A stretch of 64,000 bases of DNA from Blastocystis sp. Blastoise. Taxonomy: Eukaryota; Sar; Bigyra; Opalinata; Blastocystidae. The notes beneath the pieces were generated by a model, which was not told the origin of the DNA, searched no databases, and saw only the letters and a list, made by a program, of their open reading frames with translations. Below, piece by piece: positions 39,601 to 54,600 of the stretch (positions within the stretch are counted from its first letter, which is position 1; every line of letters starts with the position of its first letter). The DNA lies in NCBI GenBank assembly GCA_039096225.1, contig JBBPEB010000025.1:1-64000 (forward strand). Direction: 5' to 3'. A program made the translations under genes and the position numbers.

Positions 39601-42600
39601 ACATAATAATTCTATCTTTGTACCAGCAACACTTTCTTCATATTTACCATCTTCACTAGCATCACATATCTTATTAAGAATTGTTATTGATATTATTACA
39701 TTATTAGATTTATCTTCATTATAAGCAGTAATTGTATATTCAGTAATATCAGAATAAATTAAAGGAATACCACTAATAGAACCATTTTCATTATTAAATA
39801 TTAATCCAGATGGTAATTCAGGACTAATACTATAAGATGATACATAATTTTCTATTATAGGCATTATATTTACATTAGATGTCTTTCTATACCAAATATA
39901 ACTACTTTCATCATAACTAATAGTAGGAATCTTATATTTACATGTATTTTCTTCATCTTCCCATGTAGCAGGATATACATTATTACATACTCTAGTAATA
40001 CTACCTTCTTTAAAAGAATCACATTCATGTGTAGATGTTGTACCACCAATAGCAAAATTCCATTCACCATCAACATTACAATATAATTCATTTATTACTA
40101 TATTCATTTCATAACCACCAATTAATGGACTATTTACACTTATTATAAATTTATTTGATGGTATTAATGTTGTTGTAGGAATACCAGATATTATACCAGT
40201 TTCACTATTAAATATTAATCCAGATGGTAATTCTGAATTAATAGAATAAGATTCTATTATTTCACTATTACAACTAATACTATATTCAGGAACAGGTTGT
40301 AATCTAACTATATTTATTTCTGTTATACTTGGTATACAAACAACATTAGTAGATGTACAATGATCAATTGGTTCAGACCATGTCTTATCTAAATTACAGA
40401 ATCTTTCATAAGTACCAATAAATCCATCACCACATGAAATTGAAATTGATGTATTAGTAGGAATTGATTCATAAGTCTTACCATCATAAATATTTTCAGG
40501 ACATTTCATTCTTATACAACTATCAGTTTCTGTACTCCAATAACTATTATCATTATCTATACATTCACGAGTAATACTACCTTCATATAATTCATTATTT
40601 TCACATGGAATACTAAATGAATTACCACTACTAGTTTCTTCATAACCATCTTCTGTAGCATCACATATCTTATTAAGAATTGTTATTGATATTATTGTAC
40701 TATTAGATTTATCTTCATTATAAGCAGTAATTGTATAATTATTTAATGATTTATATATTAAAGGAATACCACTTATAATACCATTCTCATTATTAAATAT
40801 TAATCCAGATGGTAATGTAGGATTTATAACCCATTCTGTTACTATATTCTCTATATTTGGTATTATATTTACATTTGATGTCTTTCTATACCAAATATAA
40901 TTTATTTCATTATAACTAATTATAGGAGATTTATAAACACATGTATTAATTATTGATTCAGACCAACTAGCAGGATATTCATTATTACATAATCTTGTTA
41001 TACTACCTTCTTTAAAAGAATCACATTCATGTGTAGCAATTGTACCAGCAACAGTTTCAGACCATTCACCATCAACATTACAATATAATTCATTTATAGT
41101 TATTGATAAAGATATACTACCAATATAACCAACAGGTTGAATAGTATATATTTGTTTAGACATTATAGAACTATAATATCCAGATATAATACCAGTTTCA
41201 GAATTAAATGATAATGTTTCAATATCAGAAATAATAGGATTAATAGTAAATGTAGTAATAGGTTTATTACAAGTAATAGTATAAGTAGGAATAGGTTGTA
41301 ATCTTACAATAGTAATTTCTGATATATCTATAGTACAATCAATAGAAGGTAATCCACAAGTATTAATAGTATTAGACCATGTACCATCTAAATTACATTT
41401 CTTTGTTATACTACCTTCTAATCCTTCATCACATGATTTAGTTACTGTTGTATTTGTAGGAGTAATATCCCATATAACATCATCTTCAATTATACTATTA
41501 CATGTATTTCTAGTACATGTATTTATAATTTCACTCCAATAACTATTATCATTATCTATACATTCACGAGATATTATACCATTATATAATTCATTTTCAG
41601 GACATAATAATTCTATCTTTGTACCAGCAACACTTTCTTCATATTTACCATCTTCACTAGCATCACATATCTTATTAAGAATTGTTATTGATATTATTAC
41701 ATTATTAGATTTATCTTCATTATAAGCAGTAATTGTATATTCAGTAATATCAGAATAAATTAAAGGAATACCACTAATAGAACCATTTTCATTATTAAAT
41801 ATTAATCCAGATGGTAATTCAGGACTAATACTATAAGATGATACATAATTTTCTATTATAGGCATTATATTTACATTAGATGTCTTTCTATACCAAATAT
41901 AACTACTTTCATCATAACTAATAGTAGGAATCTTATATTTACATGTATTTTCTTCATCTTCCCATGTAGCAGGATATACATTATTACATACTCTAGTAAT
42001 ACTACCTTCTTTAAAAGAATCACATTCATGTGTAGATGTTGTACCACCAATAGCAAAATTCCATTCACCATCAACATTACAATATAATTCATTTATTACT
42101 ATATTCATTTCATAACCACCAATTAATGGACTATTTACACTTATTATAAATTTATTTGATGGTATTAATGTTGTTGTAGGAATACCAGATATTATACCAG
42201 TTTCACTATTAAATATTAATCCAGATGGTAATTCTGAATTAATAGAATAAGATTCTATTATTTCACTATTACAACTAATACTATATTCAGGAACAGGTTG
42301 TAATCTAACTATATTTATTTCTGTTATACTTGGTATACAAACAACATTAGTAGATGTACAATGATCAATTGGTTCAGACCATGTCTTATCTAAATTACAG
42401 AATCTTTCATAAGTACCAATAAATCCATCACCACATGAAATTGAAATTGATGTATTAGTAGGAATTGATTCATAAGTCTTACCATCATAAATATTTTCAG
42501 GACATTTCATTCTTATACAACTATCAGTTTCTGTACTCCAATAACTATTATCATTATCTATACATTCACGAGTAATACTACCTTCATATAATTCATTATT

Positions 42601-45600
42601 TTCACATGGAATACTAAATGAATTACCACTACTAGTTTCTTCATAACCATCTTCTGTAGCATCACATATCTTATTAAGAATTGTTATTGATATTATTGTA
42701 CTATTAGATTTATCTTCATTATAAGCAGTAATTGTATAATTATTTAATGATTTATATATTAAAGGAATACCACTTATAATACCATTCTCATTATTAAATA
42801 TTAATCCAGATGGTAATGTAGGATTTATAACCCATTCTGTTACTATATTCTCTATATTTGGTATTATATTTACATTTGATGTCTTTCTATACCAAATATA
42901 ATTTATTTCATTATAACTAATTATAGGAGATTTATAAGCACAATAATTATTTGTAAGTATCCATTCATAAGAATCACTACGTTGACAAGTATATTCAATA
43001 TATCCTTCTTTAAGTAAATCACCGCAATCTCTTTCAATTATACTTCCAACACTATATTTAACATCATTTTCCATACAACCTCCATTAATTCTAGATATTA
43101 CTACTTTAACTGTAGCTTGTTTGTTATTCATATCTACAGCAGTAATAAATATTGTATAAATACCTTCCATTTCAATAGAACCACTAAGAGTACCATCTCC
43201 TGTATTAAGTGTAACACCTTCAGGTAATGTATTTGAAGAATATAAACGTATATTTGAGGTAGTAATTGGATGTATAGAAAATACATCATTCATATCAAGT
43301 TCTAAACTATTTTCTGAATAACTTAAATCAAATTCAGTAATAGGAGAACATAAATATTCTTCATTAGTATAAGAACCTTCAGTACAAGTAGATTGTATAT
43401 AACCAATTGTACCAGAAGGACAAGCCTTAGTAGATAAGCCATTTTCATAAGCATCACCATAACCATCAGTAGCAGAACATGATTTAGGAAGATTACCTGT
43501 ACAATATTGTATTTCTGATAATTGAAGAGCATTATCATAAGCTAATGCATTATTAGTAAATATACTAGTTTGACATTTAGTAAATTGTATTCTATATTTA
43601 CTATAAGCACCAGGCGTATCAACATCAAAACTAAGAGATTGATAAGTTTGTGTAAATACATTACCACTAACAGTATCTACAATAGTTTCAGTAATAAAAT
43701 CATCATTAGAACCAATTAATGTCCAATCAGAAGGATGTCTCTTACCACAATCATTAGCAGCAATTAATGTATAACGAGTAATTACTGTAGGTTCACTATA
43801 AGAATATTCAATATAGAATGTTTTTTCTGGACAACCACCTTCAAAATAACCCTTAGTAGAAGTTAAACCATCAAATAACATAGCTAATGTTTCAGTATTG
43901 GAAGCAGCAATACTACTACTAGCATTAGAAGCATTCATATCACAATTACCATAAATAGGAACAATAGAATATTCAAGTTGAGTAGACATATCAGATTCAG
44001 GTAATTCAATACGAATAGCTAAAGTATTAGTACCTGTATGTATAATATCATAAGTACTTAAAGTAAATGTATAAGTAGCAATAGTAAATGGTTTATTTTC
44101 AGTACTTATAAATACACTTTGACCATTTATATAAACTTCAATACCACCAATAGTATTAATAGTAAATGTATATTGCATAGCTTCTTCATCATATATAGTA
44201 AAATGAGTTCTATAATAAACAGTAGTTTCAGTATGAGTATTAGAAGCAAAAGTAATAGTATTCCAAGTAGAATCATCATAATTATATTGAGTCCATTCAG
44301 TAGTATCTTGAGAAACAATACTTTCTTTCCAAGTATATTCTTTAGTAGTTGTAGAGACAGATAAAGTTAAAATAACAGTATTAGAACCTTCAGAATTACC
44401 AAATGTAACAGTATATTCAGTAGAATCTAATGTTTCAGGAGCATTACCACGAATAACACCTACAGTATCTATAGATAAAGATCCAGGAAGAGCAGGAGAA
44501 CAAGATATAGATTCAACAATACCACTAACAGTAGGTATAAGATGTACTGATTCTCCTTTGTAGAATGAATAATTATTAGAATCCGAATAAGAAATATCAT
44601 AAGGAATACGTTTAACACAACCATTAATAATAGGTCCAAATTCTATAGTACTCTTTAAACAAGTACGTGTATAATCACCAGTATAAAGAATAGGATCACA
44701 AGGTTTAGTAGCAATTTCACCAGGAACAGTTTGAGCAAAACCATCAACTTCTTCACAATAATGATCATATATATATAATTCATAAGTAAATTCAACAGAA
44801 CCAGCAGCATTAGTAGCAGTAAGAGTATATATATAAGTACCTATAGTAGTAGCAATACCTGAAATAACACCAGTTTCAGTATCAAATGTTAATCCAGAAG
44901 TAGTAGGATCAGGAGTAATACTATAAGAATCAATAATACCAGTAGTAACAGGAGATTGCATAGGAATAGCACTATTAATATATAATGCATGATAAGCTAT
45001 ATCATAAGAATAATGTTCAATAGGATTAGCAGTACAATTAATTAAGATTAAATCACTCCAAACACCATTACCTTCTACAAGTGTACATGTATAATAAGCA
45101 TTACCAGAATAATACATAGGACATTTTAAATCATAATTCATTTCAACATTAGTTTCAGGAAGAGTAATAGTATCATCATTAACAGTAGTACTAGCACAAG
45201 TAATACGTGTACAATCAGAAGTAATTTCACCCCATGTACCATCAACTTGACATGTTCTATGTAATACACAACGATCTAAACCACCATCATAATAATCTAA
45301 ATCGATAACTTCTGTAGCTGTCTTAGTTTCCCAAGTTTGATTATAAATAGTATCCGTATCTTCAGAACAAGATCTTAATTCACAAGTAGATACAATTTCA
45401 CTCCATGTAGCAGGATATTGAGGAAGACAAGTTCTAGAAGTATTACCATATTCAATAGGATTCTCACAAGAAATCTCTTTAGATTCTCCAGCAATTACAG
45501 AACCATAAGATTCATCTTCACAATATAATTGATTAATAACAATAGAAACAGTAGTTTCATAAGAACCAGCACCATTAGTAACAGTAATAGCATAATCTTG

Positions 45601-48600
45601 AATATCTAAAAGAATAGCAGATGAACCAGAAATTACACCAGTAGTAGGATCAATAGAAATACCTTCAGGTAAAACAGTATATTCAAAAGTACGTGCAATA
45701 CCAACAATAGTAGGAATTACTTCAATAGATTCATATCTATGAACAGAAATAGCAGGATAAGTAATAGATGTAATAGGCATATCAACACAATTATTAACTA
45801 ATTCACCCCAAGTAGCAACATTATCTATAAGTGTACATTGTCTATAAAGAGATCCACTTTGATATTGAGGACAATTAGCATAACGAATAGTATTAATATC
45901 AGCAGCTAACCATAAGAAATCATCTATTTGTTGATTAGCACATTTCTTAATAATACAACTATTATCAACAACACCCCATAAACCATTTAATTTACAATAT
46001 CTCTTAATAATACCATCATATTCAGATTCACAATTAAATGTAGAATAAGTACCAATAGGAGTCATAGGCCATTCAAATCCTTCACTAGTACCAGCATTAC
46101 AATGAGTAGGACTATAATAATACATAACAATATTAGATTTTGTATTATAAACACCTTCAGCATAACTAAGAATACCTTCAGGAAGATATATAGTTACAAT
46201 ATCAGAAGATTGAGCAGTTATACTTAATTTATATGTATTTTCATTAATCACTTCAGAATTTATTAAATCAGCATTAGTAATAGATAATAAACTTAATGAA
46301 GCTGTAGATAAAGGAAGTGAAGATACAAGATAAACTATAAATTCATTAGTAGATATATAGAAACCAGTAGATTCAGGAATTAGCCAAGAATTGAATGTCT
46401 TAATATTATAAACACCAGTAATAGTATTAGAAGCAGCAATAGGTTGATCATTAATATCAGTTATAGAAGTAGGTAAACCAATAGAGAAAGTACCAAGAGA
46501 AGAAATAGAAACAGTTAATAAATAAACAGTATCAGACAAAGCTAAAACATTAGAAACAGCACAATTACTAACAACAAAAGGAGAATCAACTGTAAGTAAA
46601 ACATTTTGACTAAAAGTAACATAAACAGAAACAGTATTACTATAAACAGTTGAATCGATAGTAGAACTTAAAGTAGCAGTTGTTTCAGCAAATGTAGTAT
46701 ATAACTTAAAATCAGAATATACAGTAGCTTTACCCATATTAACACTCTTTCCAAGAAGATTAAGACGAGTAGATGTAGTAGCAGTCTTTGTATTATCAGT
46801 ATATTCAACTGACCAAGAACCACCAGCACGTTTATATGAACAATAATAATTATTATTAGCATCTCTTCTTAAACGAAGGGAAACATCTGTTAAAGCACTA
46901 CCAATGTTAGTATAATAACTACTAGCAGAATTATATGCTTTATAAGCTAATCCAGGTGCATTATATGAATAATAATCAATAAGACATAAAGTAATAGGAT
47001 ATTGACCATCTTCAGAAGTAATAGCATAACCAGCAGCATGATTGGATGTTCCTGTGGGGAAATGAATAGTAACTTCACTTGTAAATTCTTTAGGCATAGG
47101 TTTATACATGAAAGGAGCATTATTTCTAGTAGTACCAGTAATATCAGTATTAGCAGTAGTAGTAATAGTCATTTGACCATTAGCATAAGAAACACTAGCA
47201 ATAGAAGGATTCGGGAAATCTTGTTTCCATCCAGAAGTAGCAGAGAATGGTTCATTATAGTAAAGAGTATTTGTTGTTGGAATAACATACATATTATCAC
47301 TACCACCACAATAAGATAAATTATCACCAGTACAAATAGTAGTACATAAAGAATTATCAACATGTTGAGTTAAATCATCATATGTAGGTATACAAACACA
47401 TTTATTACCTTGAGTTAAACCATAATATTCAGAAGAAGCACATTCAGCTAAACAATCTTCAGGAGACATATTATCAATAGTAATAACAGGAAGAGAAGAA
47501 GACATAGACATACAACCAAAAGTAGACGTAACTTGTTGAGGAGCTATAGGTACAGTAACTACCATATGTGAGAAATAAGTCTTAGCTGAACTAGAAACAG
47601 CACTTCCATTTTCATCATAACCATGAATACATAATCTATTAACACCACTCATATCACTATCACTTGAAGAAGAGAATTTAGTCCATTCGGTATGAGCAGC
47701 AGTTGTATCTTGTTTGAAATAATAATCATATTGAGTATCAGATACTTTAACAAATTTAAAATCAACCCAATCAGTATAAGTACCAGAGAAAGTAGCATCA
47801 CCATTATAAGACCAACCACTTAATTTTCTTTGATGTTTTACAGAATATCCATCAGTCCAATGTTGAAGACATATATCATCAGCCAGCCAACTTAAGTCAC
47901 TTGTTTTAGCTAAACCAATACATCCTTGTTGATTATTACCAGTAGTTTCAGTAAATTTCATACTAAAAGTAATTTCAGTCCAACCAGTAGGAAGAGTATG
48001 AGAGAAATAAATAAGATTAGTTCTACTACCCCATTCAACATTTCCTGAAGTAAGATAACTTAATGCACCAACAGTTTCACCATCAACATTTTCAGAAGCA
48101 AAAGAAGTACGAACAACACTTGTATAACCATCATTTGGCCAATCTTCTACAGTTTCAAAATTAGTAGAATAACTAATAGAGGTAGTACGAATAGATATAG
48201 TATGAATAGTATCTTTAGATGTTAAATATCCATCAGTAATAGAAGTACTAGCAGCAAATGTGAAATAAGTAGCATCAAGAGAAGAATCTAAAGGAATACT
48301 AACATATACAGTACCTGTACTAGACTTTAAATAAATAGTTGTTGAATCAACTAATATTTCATAAGCAGCAGAAGTAGAACAATCAACAGGAGTACCTAAA
48401 ACAGTAGAAACAGTTTCATCATTAATAATTGAGACAATCTTACTATTACCACAAACAGTTATTTCATATCTATTACTATTAAAAGCTTCTAAAGAATTAC
48501 TAAAAGTAATCTTAAGATTATTATCATTAGTAGACATATAATTAAATTTAACAGATCCAAAATTAGTAGTAGGTAATTTCCATCCTGAAGATATATAATT

Positions 48601-51600
48601 ATAATAATTATTTTCTTGAACAGCAGGTAATATATAAGAAGTTAATCTAGAAGGAATAATATAAGAATAAGCATTAGATTGAGCAGAAGTCATAGTAGAA
48701 GTCTTAACAACACCAGTAGGTAAGAAGAAAGTAGAGATGCCATTAATATTAGGATAGAATAAATATTCATGATTATTTGTACCTGATAACATAACACCAT
48801 TTCCTACAATCCATTGAGAAGGAAGAAGAGTAGTTCCTTCAGGTAATTCAACATTAATAACAATAGGAATAACAGTAGTACCAGAAGAAGTATCAGATAC
48901 AGTTATAGTAAGAGGAGTATAAATACTACTACTTGATCCAGAAGAAATAGAAAGATTCTTTATATAAGCAGGAGATTCACCAGTACTAAATGTAAAATAT
49001 GTAGCTACAATAGTATTATATTCATAAGAAACAAGAGTAGATTCACTAGTTGATTCAATACCTGTACCAATAGAAATAACATTATTTTTATAATTAACCC
49101 AATAAGTTTGATAATTATCACTTACTATAGTAATATCATGAGTTATAGTAGATAATACAGTACCAGCACCATTAGAAATAACAGTTTGAGTACCAGTAGA
49201 TTTACCGAAATTAATTATAAGACTATTATCATTAATAGATTGAGCAGTAGATAAAGCAATAATAATACCTTCTTTAGAAGATAAACTTAAAGTAAAGAAC
49301 AATTCACCATTTGAAATAGCATATGTAGCAGGCCAAATTGGATAATTACTATTAGAATTAATATAAGGAATAATAGTAGCTGTTTCACTTCTATGAATAT
49401 CAAGAGAAGCAGCAGGTGAAGAAGTACCACCAAGAGTAACTAAACCTTCAGGAATAGTAACAGTAATAGGAGTAAGAGGAGCATTAATAGTAGCAATACA
49501 ACCATTACCTGTATTATATACATCAATTACTTGATATCCATCAGAAACTTGTATATCACTGCTATAAACTGTCACAGGTACATTAAATGTTAAAGTAACA
49601 GGAACATAGATATATTGAGAAGCAGTTTCAGGATTCCATGTTAGAGATACAGTAATAGGAATAGATTCTCTAGACCATGTAGTAGCAGAATTACCCATAG
49701 TAGATTCACCAACTTGAAGAGATACAGAATTTTCAGGAATAGTAATACTATGAACATTATCATTAATACCAGTATTTACTGATGACACTTTAAATGTATA
49801 TTCATCATTAGATACTTTAGTAAATTCAGATATTTCCATATTAACAGTTTGAATAGAAGAACTAATAAGTTCAGTAGTAGGTACACGAGTAAACTTTAAT
49901 GTAGCACTATAAGGAGAAGAAGAAGTATCTATAGTAAGATCAGGAACAGGTATTCTAGTATCATTATCAGTATTTAAACTTGTAATACGAACATTTCTAT
50001 AATAAACAGGATTACCCCAATTATCTAATACAGCTACAAAAGATGTATATGTAAATTCAGGGAATGAAGCATAAGAAAGAGCAGCAGTAGCACCATCCGA
50101 ATATGTACCTTTACCAAGAGTAACAGTAGTACCAACTTTCTTTACCCACATAGGTACATAAGTACCGCTTGTACACCAATTAGCTTGAGTGCCTGCAGCA
50201 AGATTTGTATTAGTAGAATCAACAGTCTTTCTTATAGTTAAAGCACTATTACCACCACCACCTAAAACAAAAGTTAAATAAGTACTTGTAGTAGAAATAG
50301 GATATTCACGAATACCAATAAGTGCATCATTTTGACAATTAGCTTCAAAAGTAATAACAAAATCTTTACTACCTGTATTCCAACGTAATTGTTGATAATA
50401 TTCACTATCAAATTTTTCTTTATTACCATCATCAGCAGCAGTTCTTAAGTTTTCAGTTGCAGTTAAGAATGAAGCAAAAGGAATTTCAAATACACAAAGA
50501 GAATTACCATCATCACCACAAATATTTCTATTTAAAGTAATAACACCAGGTTGAGATATATCAGTATTATCAGCTAATTTAAATATACCAGTATAAACAT
50601 AACCAGAAACAGAAGATGATTTAATAGTACCATAACTAGGAGATACTTCAGAAGTAGCAATAGTAATACCTAAAGCACTAGTATCAATAGTAAAAGATAC
50701 AATAGCTGAAGTAGCAGGTACAGCAGAAAGAATAGTGAATATTGGTACAATATGACTAGTAGCAGTATTTGTAATAGAAATAGTATTACTCATAGAATTA
50801 TAGATTTTATTAGAATCAAAAGCAACTTTAGCTTTAACATGAAGAGAAATAGTACCTAAAGTAAGAGGAGTAATAGTATATGTAAAATGAGTAGCATCAA
50901 TAGGAGTAGGAAGATTAATAGTAACAGCATCCATAGGTACAGTACTAAATATAGTATTATCAATACCAGTAAGTTCTTTAGAAGTAGTTACAGAAATAGT
51001 AAAAGGAGTAGAATCAGAAATAGAAGTAGTTTCACTAGAAATTGATATAGTAGGTACAGATTTTTGATTATATAAATTATCTACTATAGCATCATTAATA
51101 GGAACACCATAAATACGTACTTGACTCATAGTAAAACTACCAGAACTACCAATATATAAAGGATTAGCTTCATTCTTGAAAACTTTACCGAAATCAAGAG
51201 ATTTAATAAACTTATTATCAATATAAATAGACACATTAGAATTAGTTGTTGATGTTGCTTGTAAAGTATATACAATATGATGCCATTGATTAACAGCAGG
51301 AGCTGTATAACTCATTAAATATAATCCAGTACGATCACCAGTATAAATATAAATTAAATTTTCTTTCATACCAATTTCATAATCTAAATGATCATTATCA
51401 GCAAACATCTTCTTAATAAATGTAAATGTTTGAGAATTATCAGAAGTCTTATACCAGAAACTAATAGAAATACCACTATTAATAATAGGAGTAGAGAAAG
51501 TAATATCTTCAGTATTTTCACATTCCCAAGAAGGAGTAGTAGAAGTAAATGTATATGCAGAATTAGAAGTACTTGAAGAATCATAAGTCCAAGAACTAAT

Positions 51601-54600
51601 AGTATTTTGATAAATACAATTCTTATTAGCTATTTCATCATTACCTGTATTCTTAAATGAATAATCACGTACAAGTGAATAAGCAGTAAAAGATTCACTT
51701 ATAATACTAGTAGAAGTAATAGCAGGAATAGAATAATCTTCAGCAACTTCAGAAGGTAATTCTATAGAAACATCAACAGATTCTAAAATTTCTGTTTCTG
51801 TTATAAATACAGGAGCAATACCAAAAGTAACAACATTCTTATTAATAGAAACAGTACTTAAAACAGCATTAGTTATAGAAATTAAAGAACTATCAAATGT
51901 AGCTACTTGACGAGGATAAGTAATAGTATACATAATAAGAGAAGCATATTTATTATTACCTTCAATAGATTTCACAACAGTACCAGTAAAAGGAGAATTA
52001 GTATTAAATATCCAAGTATTTTCAGAAGAAACATTAGGACAAGGAGTACCATCTAAAGCAGTACATATATTACTATCTATAGAGAATTGAATAGAACGTC
52101 CAAGAGCAAATCCACCAGGTAATATAATATATAAAGTAGTAAGAGATGATTCTAAAGAAGAAATAAGAATATCACCATTATATTCATCACTATGTTCACT
52201 ATCAAAATAATGAATAACACTATTACCATTAAAGAGAACTTCTTGACCAAAAGAGAAAGTAATAGGAGTATTAGAAGACATACTAGTAGAAGATTCAGGA
52301 TTAAATATAGGAATAAATGAACCAGATTCAGGATTTTCAACAATAGAATTATAAGTAATTATATATTCAGTATATTTATTATATATATCAGTAGTAGTAG
52401 ATTGAATAAATTCAGTATCAAATATTAATTTTGTAGTTAAAGTACGAGTACCTGAAGAAATAGGGAAAGAAATATGAATAGAAGGAGAAGGTAAAGTAGT
52501 AGATGTCCAAGACATAATAGTATCTTTACCACCAATAGAATTCATAATAGATACTTTATTTATATTTATATTCTTTACAGATTCACTAAATTCAATAGGA
52601 ATATCAATAATATTTGAAGTAGTAGTTAAAGGAACTGTAATACGAATAGAAGGAATAGCAAATGTATTATATAATTCAATCATTTCATTATTAGTTAATA
52701 CATATTTATATAATTTGAAATCAGAAACAGTAATACCACCAGTTTCACCAAGAATAACAGGAGATTGACTAGATATATACATAGAAGAATAAGTACATGT
52801 AGTAGATTCACCATTAATATATATAGTTTTAGTACCAGAATAAGCACTAGTAGTTTTCATAGTAAAACCTATATGAGTCCAAGTATCTATATTAAGAATT
52901 ACATTAGTATTATAATAAGCACAAGTATCCATTTCATTACCAGTAGATATAATTAATTCATTATTATCATTTATAAAAATAGAATAATTATTACCACTAG
53001 TACCAGCTTTAGTAAGAATATTCTTTGAACCTATAGAATCTATCTTAAACCATAAAGAAATAGATAATTCATCACCAATAGAAGAATAAGGAGAAGTTGA
53101 TATTGAATAAGGAGTATTTATATCTTTATCTTCATAAGAAAGACCACCAGTAAGAAGTTGAATAGCCTCATTCTCTGTATTTCTTGAATCTACTACATAT
53201 TTATTAATACCTAATTCAGTAGCATAACCAATATGATTATTATAGGATTCATTAAGAACAGGTATAGGACGATAAGCAATAGTAAGTGTAGTAGAAAAAG
53301 GACTACGAGGAGTAAGAATCTGATTTTCAGTATTTAAAAGGAATCCAGTATTAAATGTAATTATACATTCAGATGAACGACGAATAAGAATTGTATATTG
53401 AGGTAAAATAGAAATATCATTAATAGTTGATTGAATAGAACAACCTTCACTTAATAATATAGAATTTATATCAATATGATAATTTTGACCATAAAAATCA
53501 AAAGAAATAGGAATTTCTTTCATTACATGAGATGAAGTAGGAATAGATATATCTATATTAACAGGAGCTATCATACATTCACTACTATCAATTATATTAG
53601 ACCATTCACCTTGATTACTATCATTACTAGAAACATTACAAGATCGTTTACGATTCCCTTCAAGTCCTTCACCACAAGCAATAGAACGTATTGTATTTAT
53701 TTCTGTAGCAGGCCATATATATCCTTCATATTCTTCTTGAGCACATAATATCTTACCACAATTATTCTCTATATCACCCCAAGTCATATCTAAATTACAG
53801 AAACGAATGATAGTACCATCATTATTAGGACAAGTAATAGAAGCATAACTATTTGTATTTGTAGTTTCAAATACCAGATCATCAGTAGTAATAGAACTAC
53901 ATTGATTACGAGAACAAGTATTAATTATATTAGTCCATGTAGCAGGATATATAGATCCACAAGTAGCTGATTTAGAGCCACTAAATAAAGAACTATCACC
54001 ACAAGAACCAATAGCATTCTCACCAGCAGCAGTAGTAGGATAATTATCACCACTACAATAAGTTTCTACTACAGAAATAGTAATAATAATAGAAACAGTA
54101 TTAACAGGATTAGATAAAGTAACAGTATAATTAGTTGCTGGAATAAGTTCAGTAACTGTACCTGAAATAAGACCATTATCTTCATTAAAAGTTAATCCAG
54201 AAGGAAGAGAAGGAGATATAGTTATAGAAGTAGCAATATTATCAAAAGTTAATGCATTTGAAACAGTTTCATATCTATGTAAATCTAAAGTAGTTAAAGG
54301 ATAAACAGCATTAGAAATAGGATTATAATAGCAAGTATCTCTTTGTTCAGTACTCCACATACCATAAGCAAATGGTTTATCTTTAGGATCAGCACAACTA
54401 AAATATGCATAACCATTATAACCAGAAGGACAATCTAATGTATATTTATAATTTAAATAAGTATATGGTAAAGTTAAAGAATCAACTTCACTTTGGAAAC
54501 AACGAGAATAATCTTCTCTATACATATTAGAAGAAGGAATTAAGACTTTTTCAGCCATATCTGAAGTCTTCCAATATAATTTTAATTTATGAGAAACACC

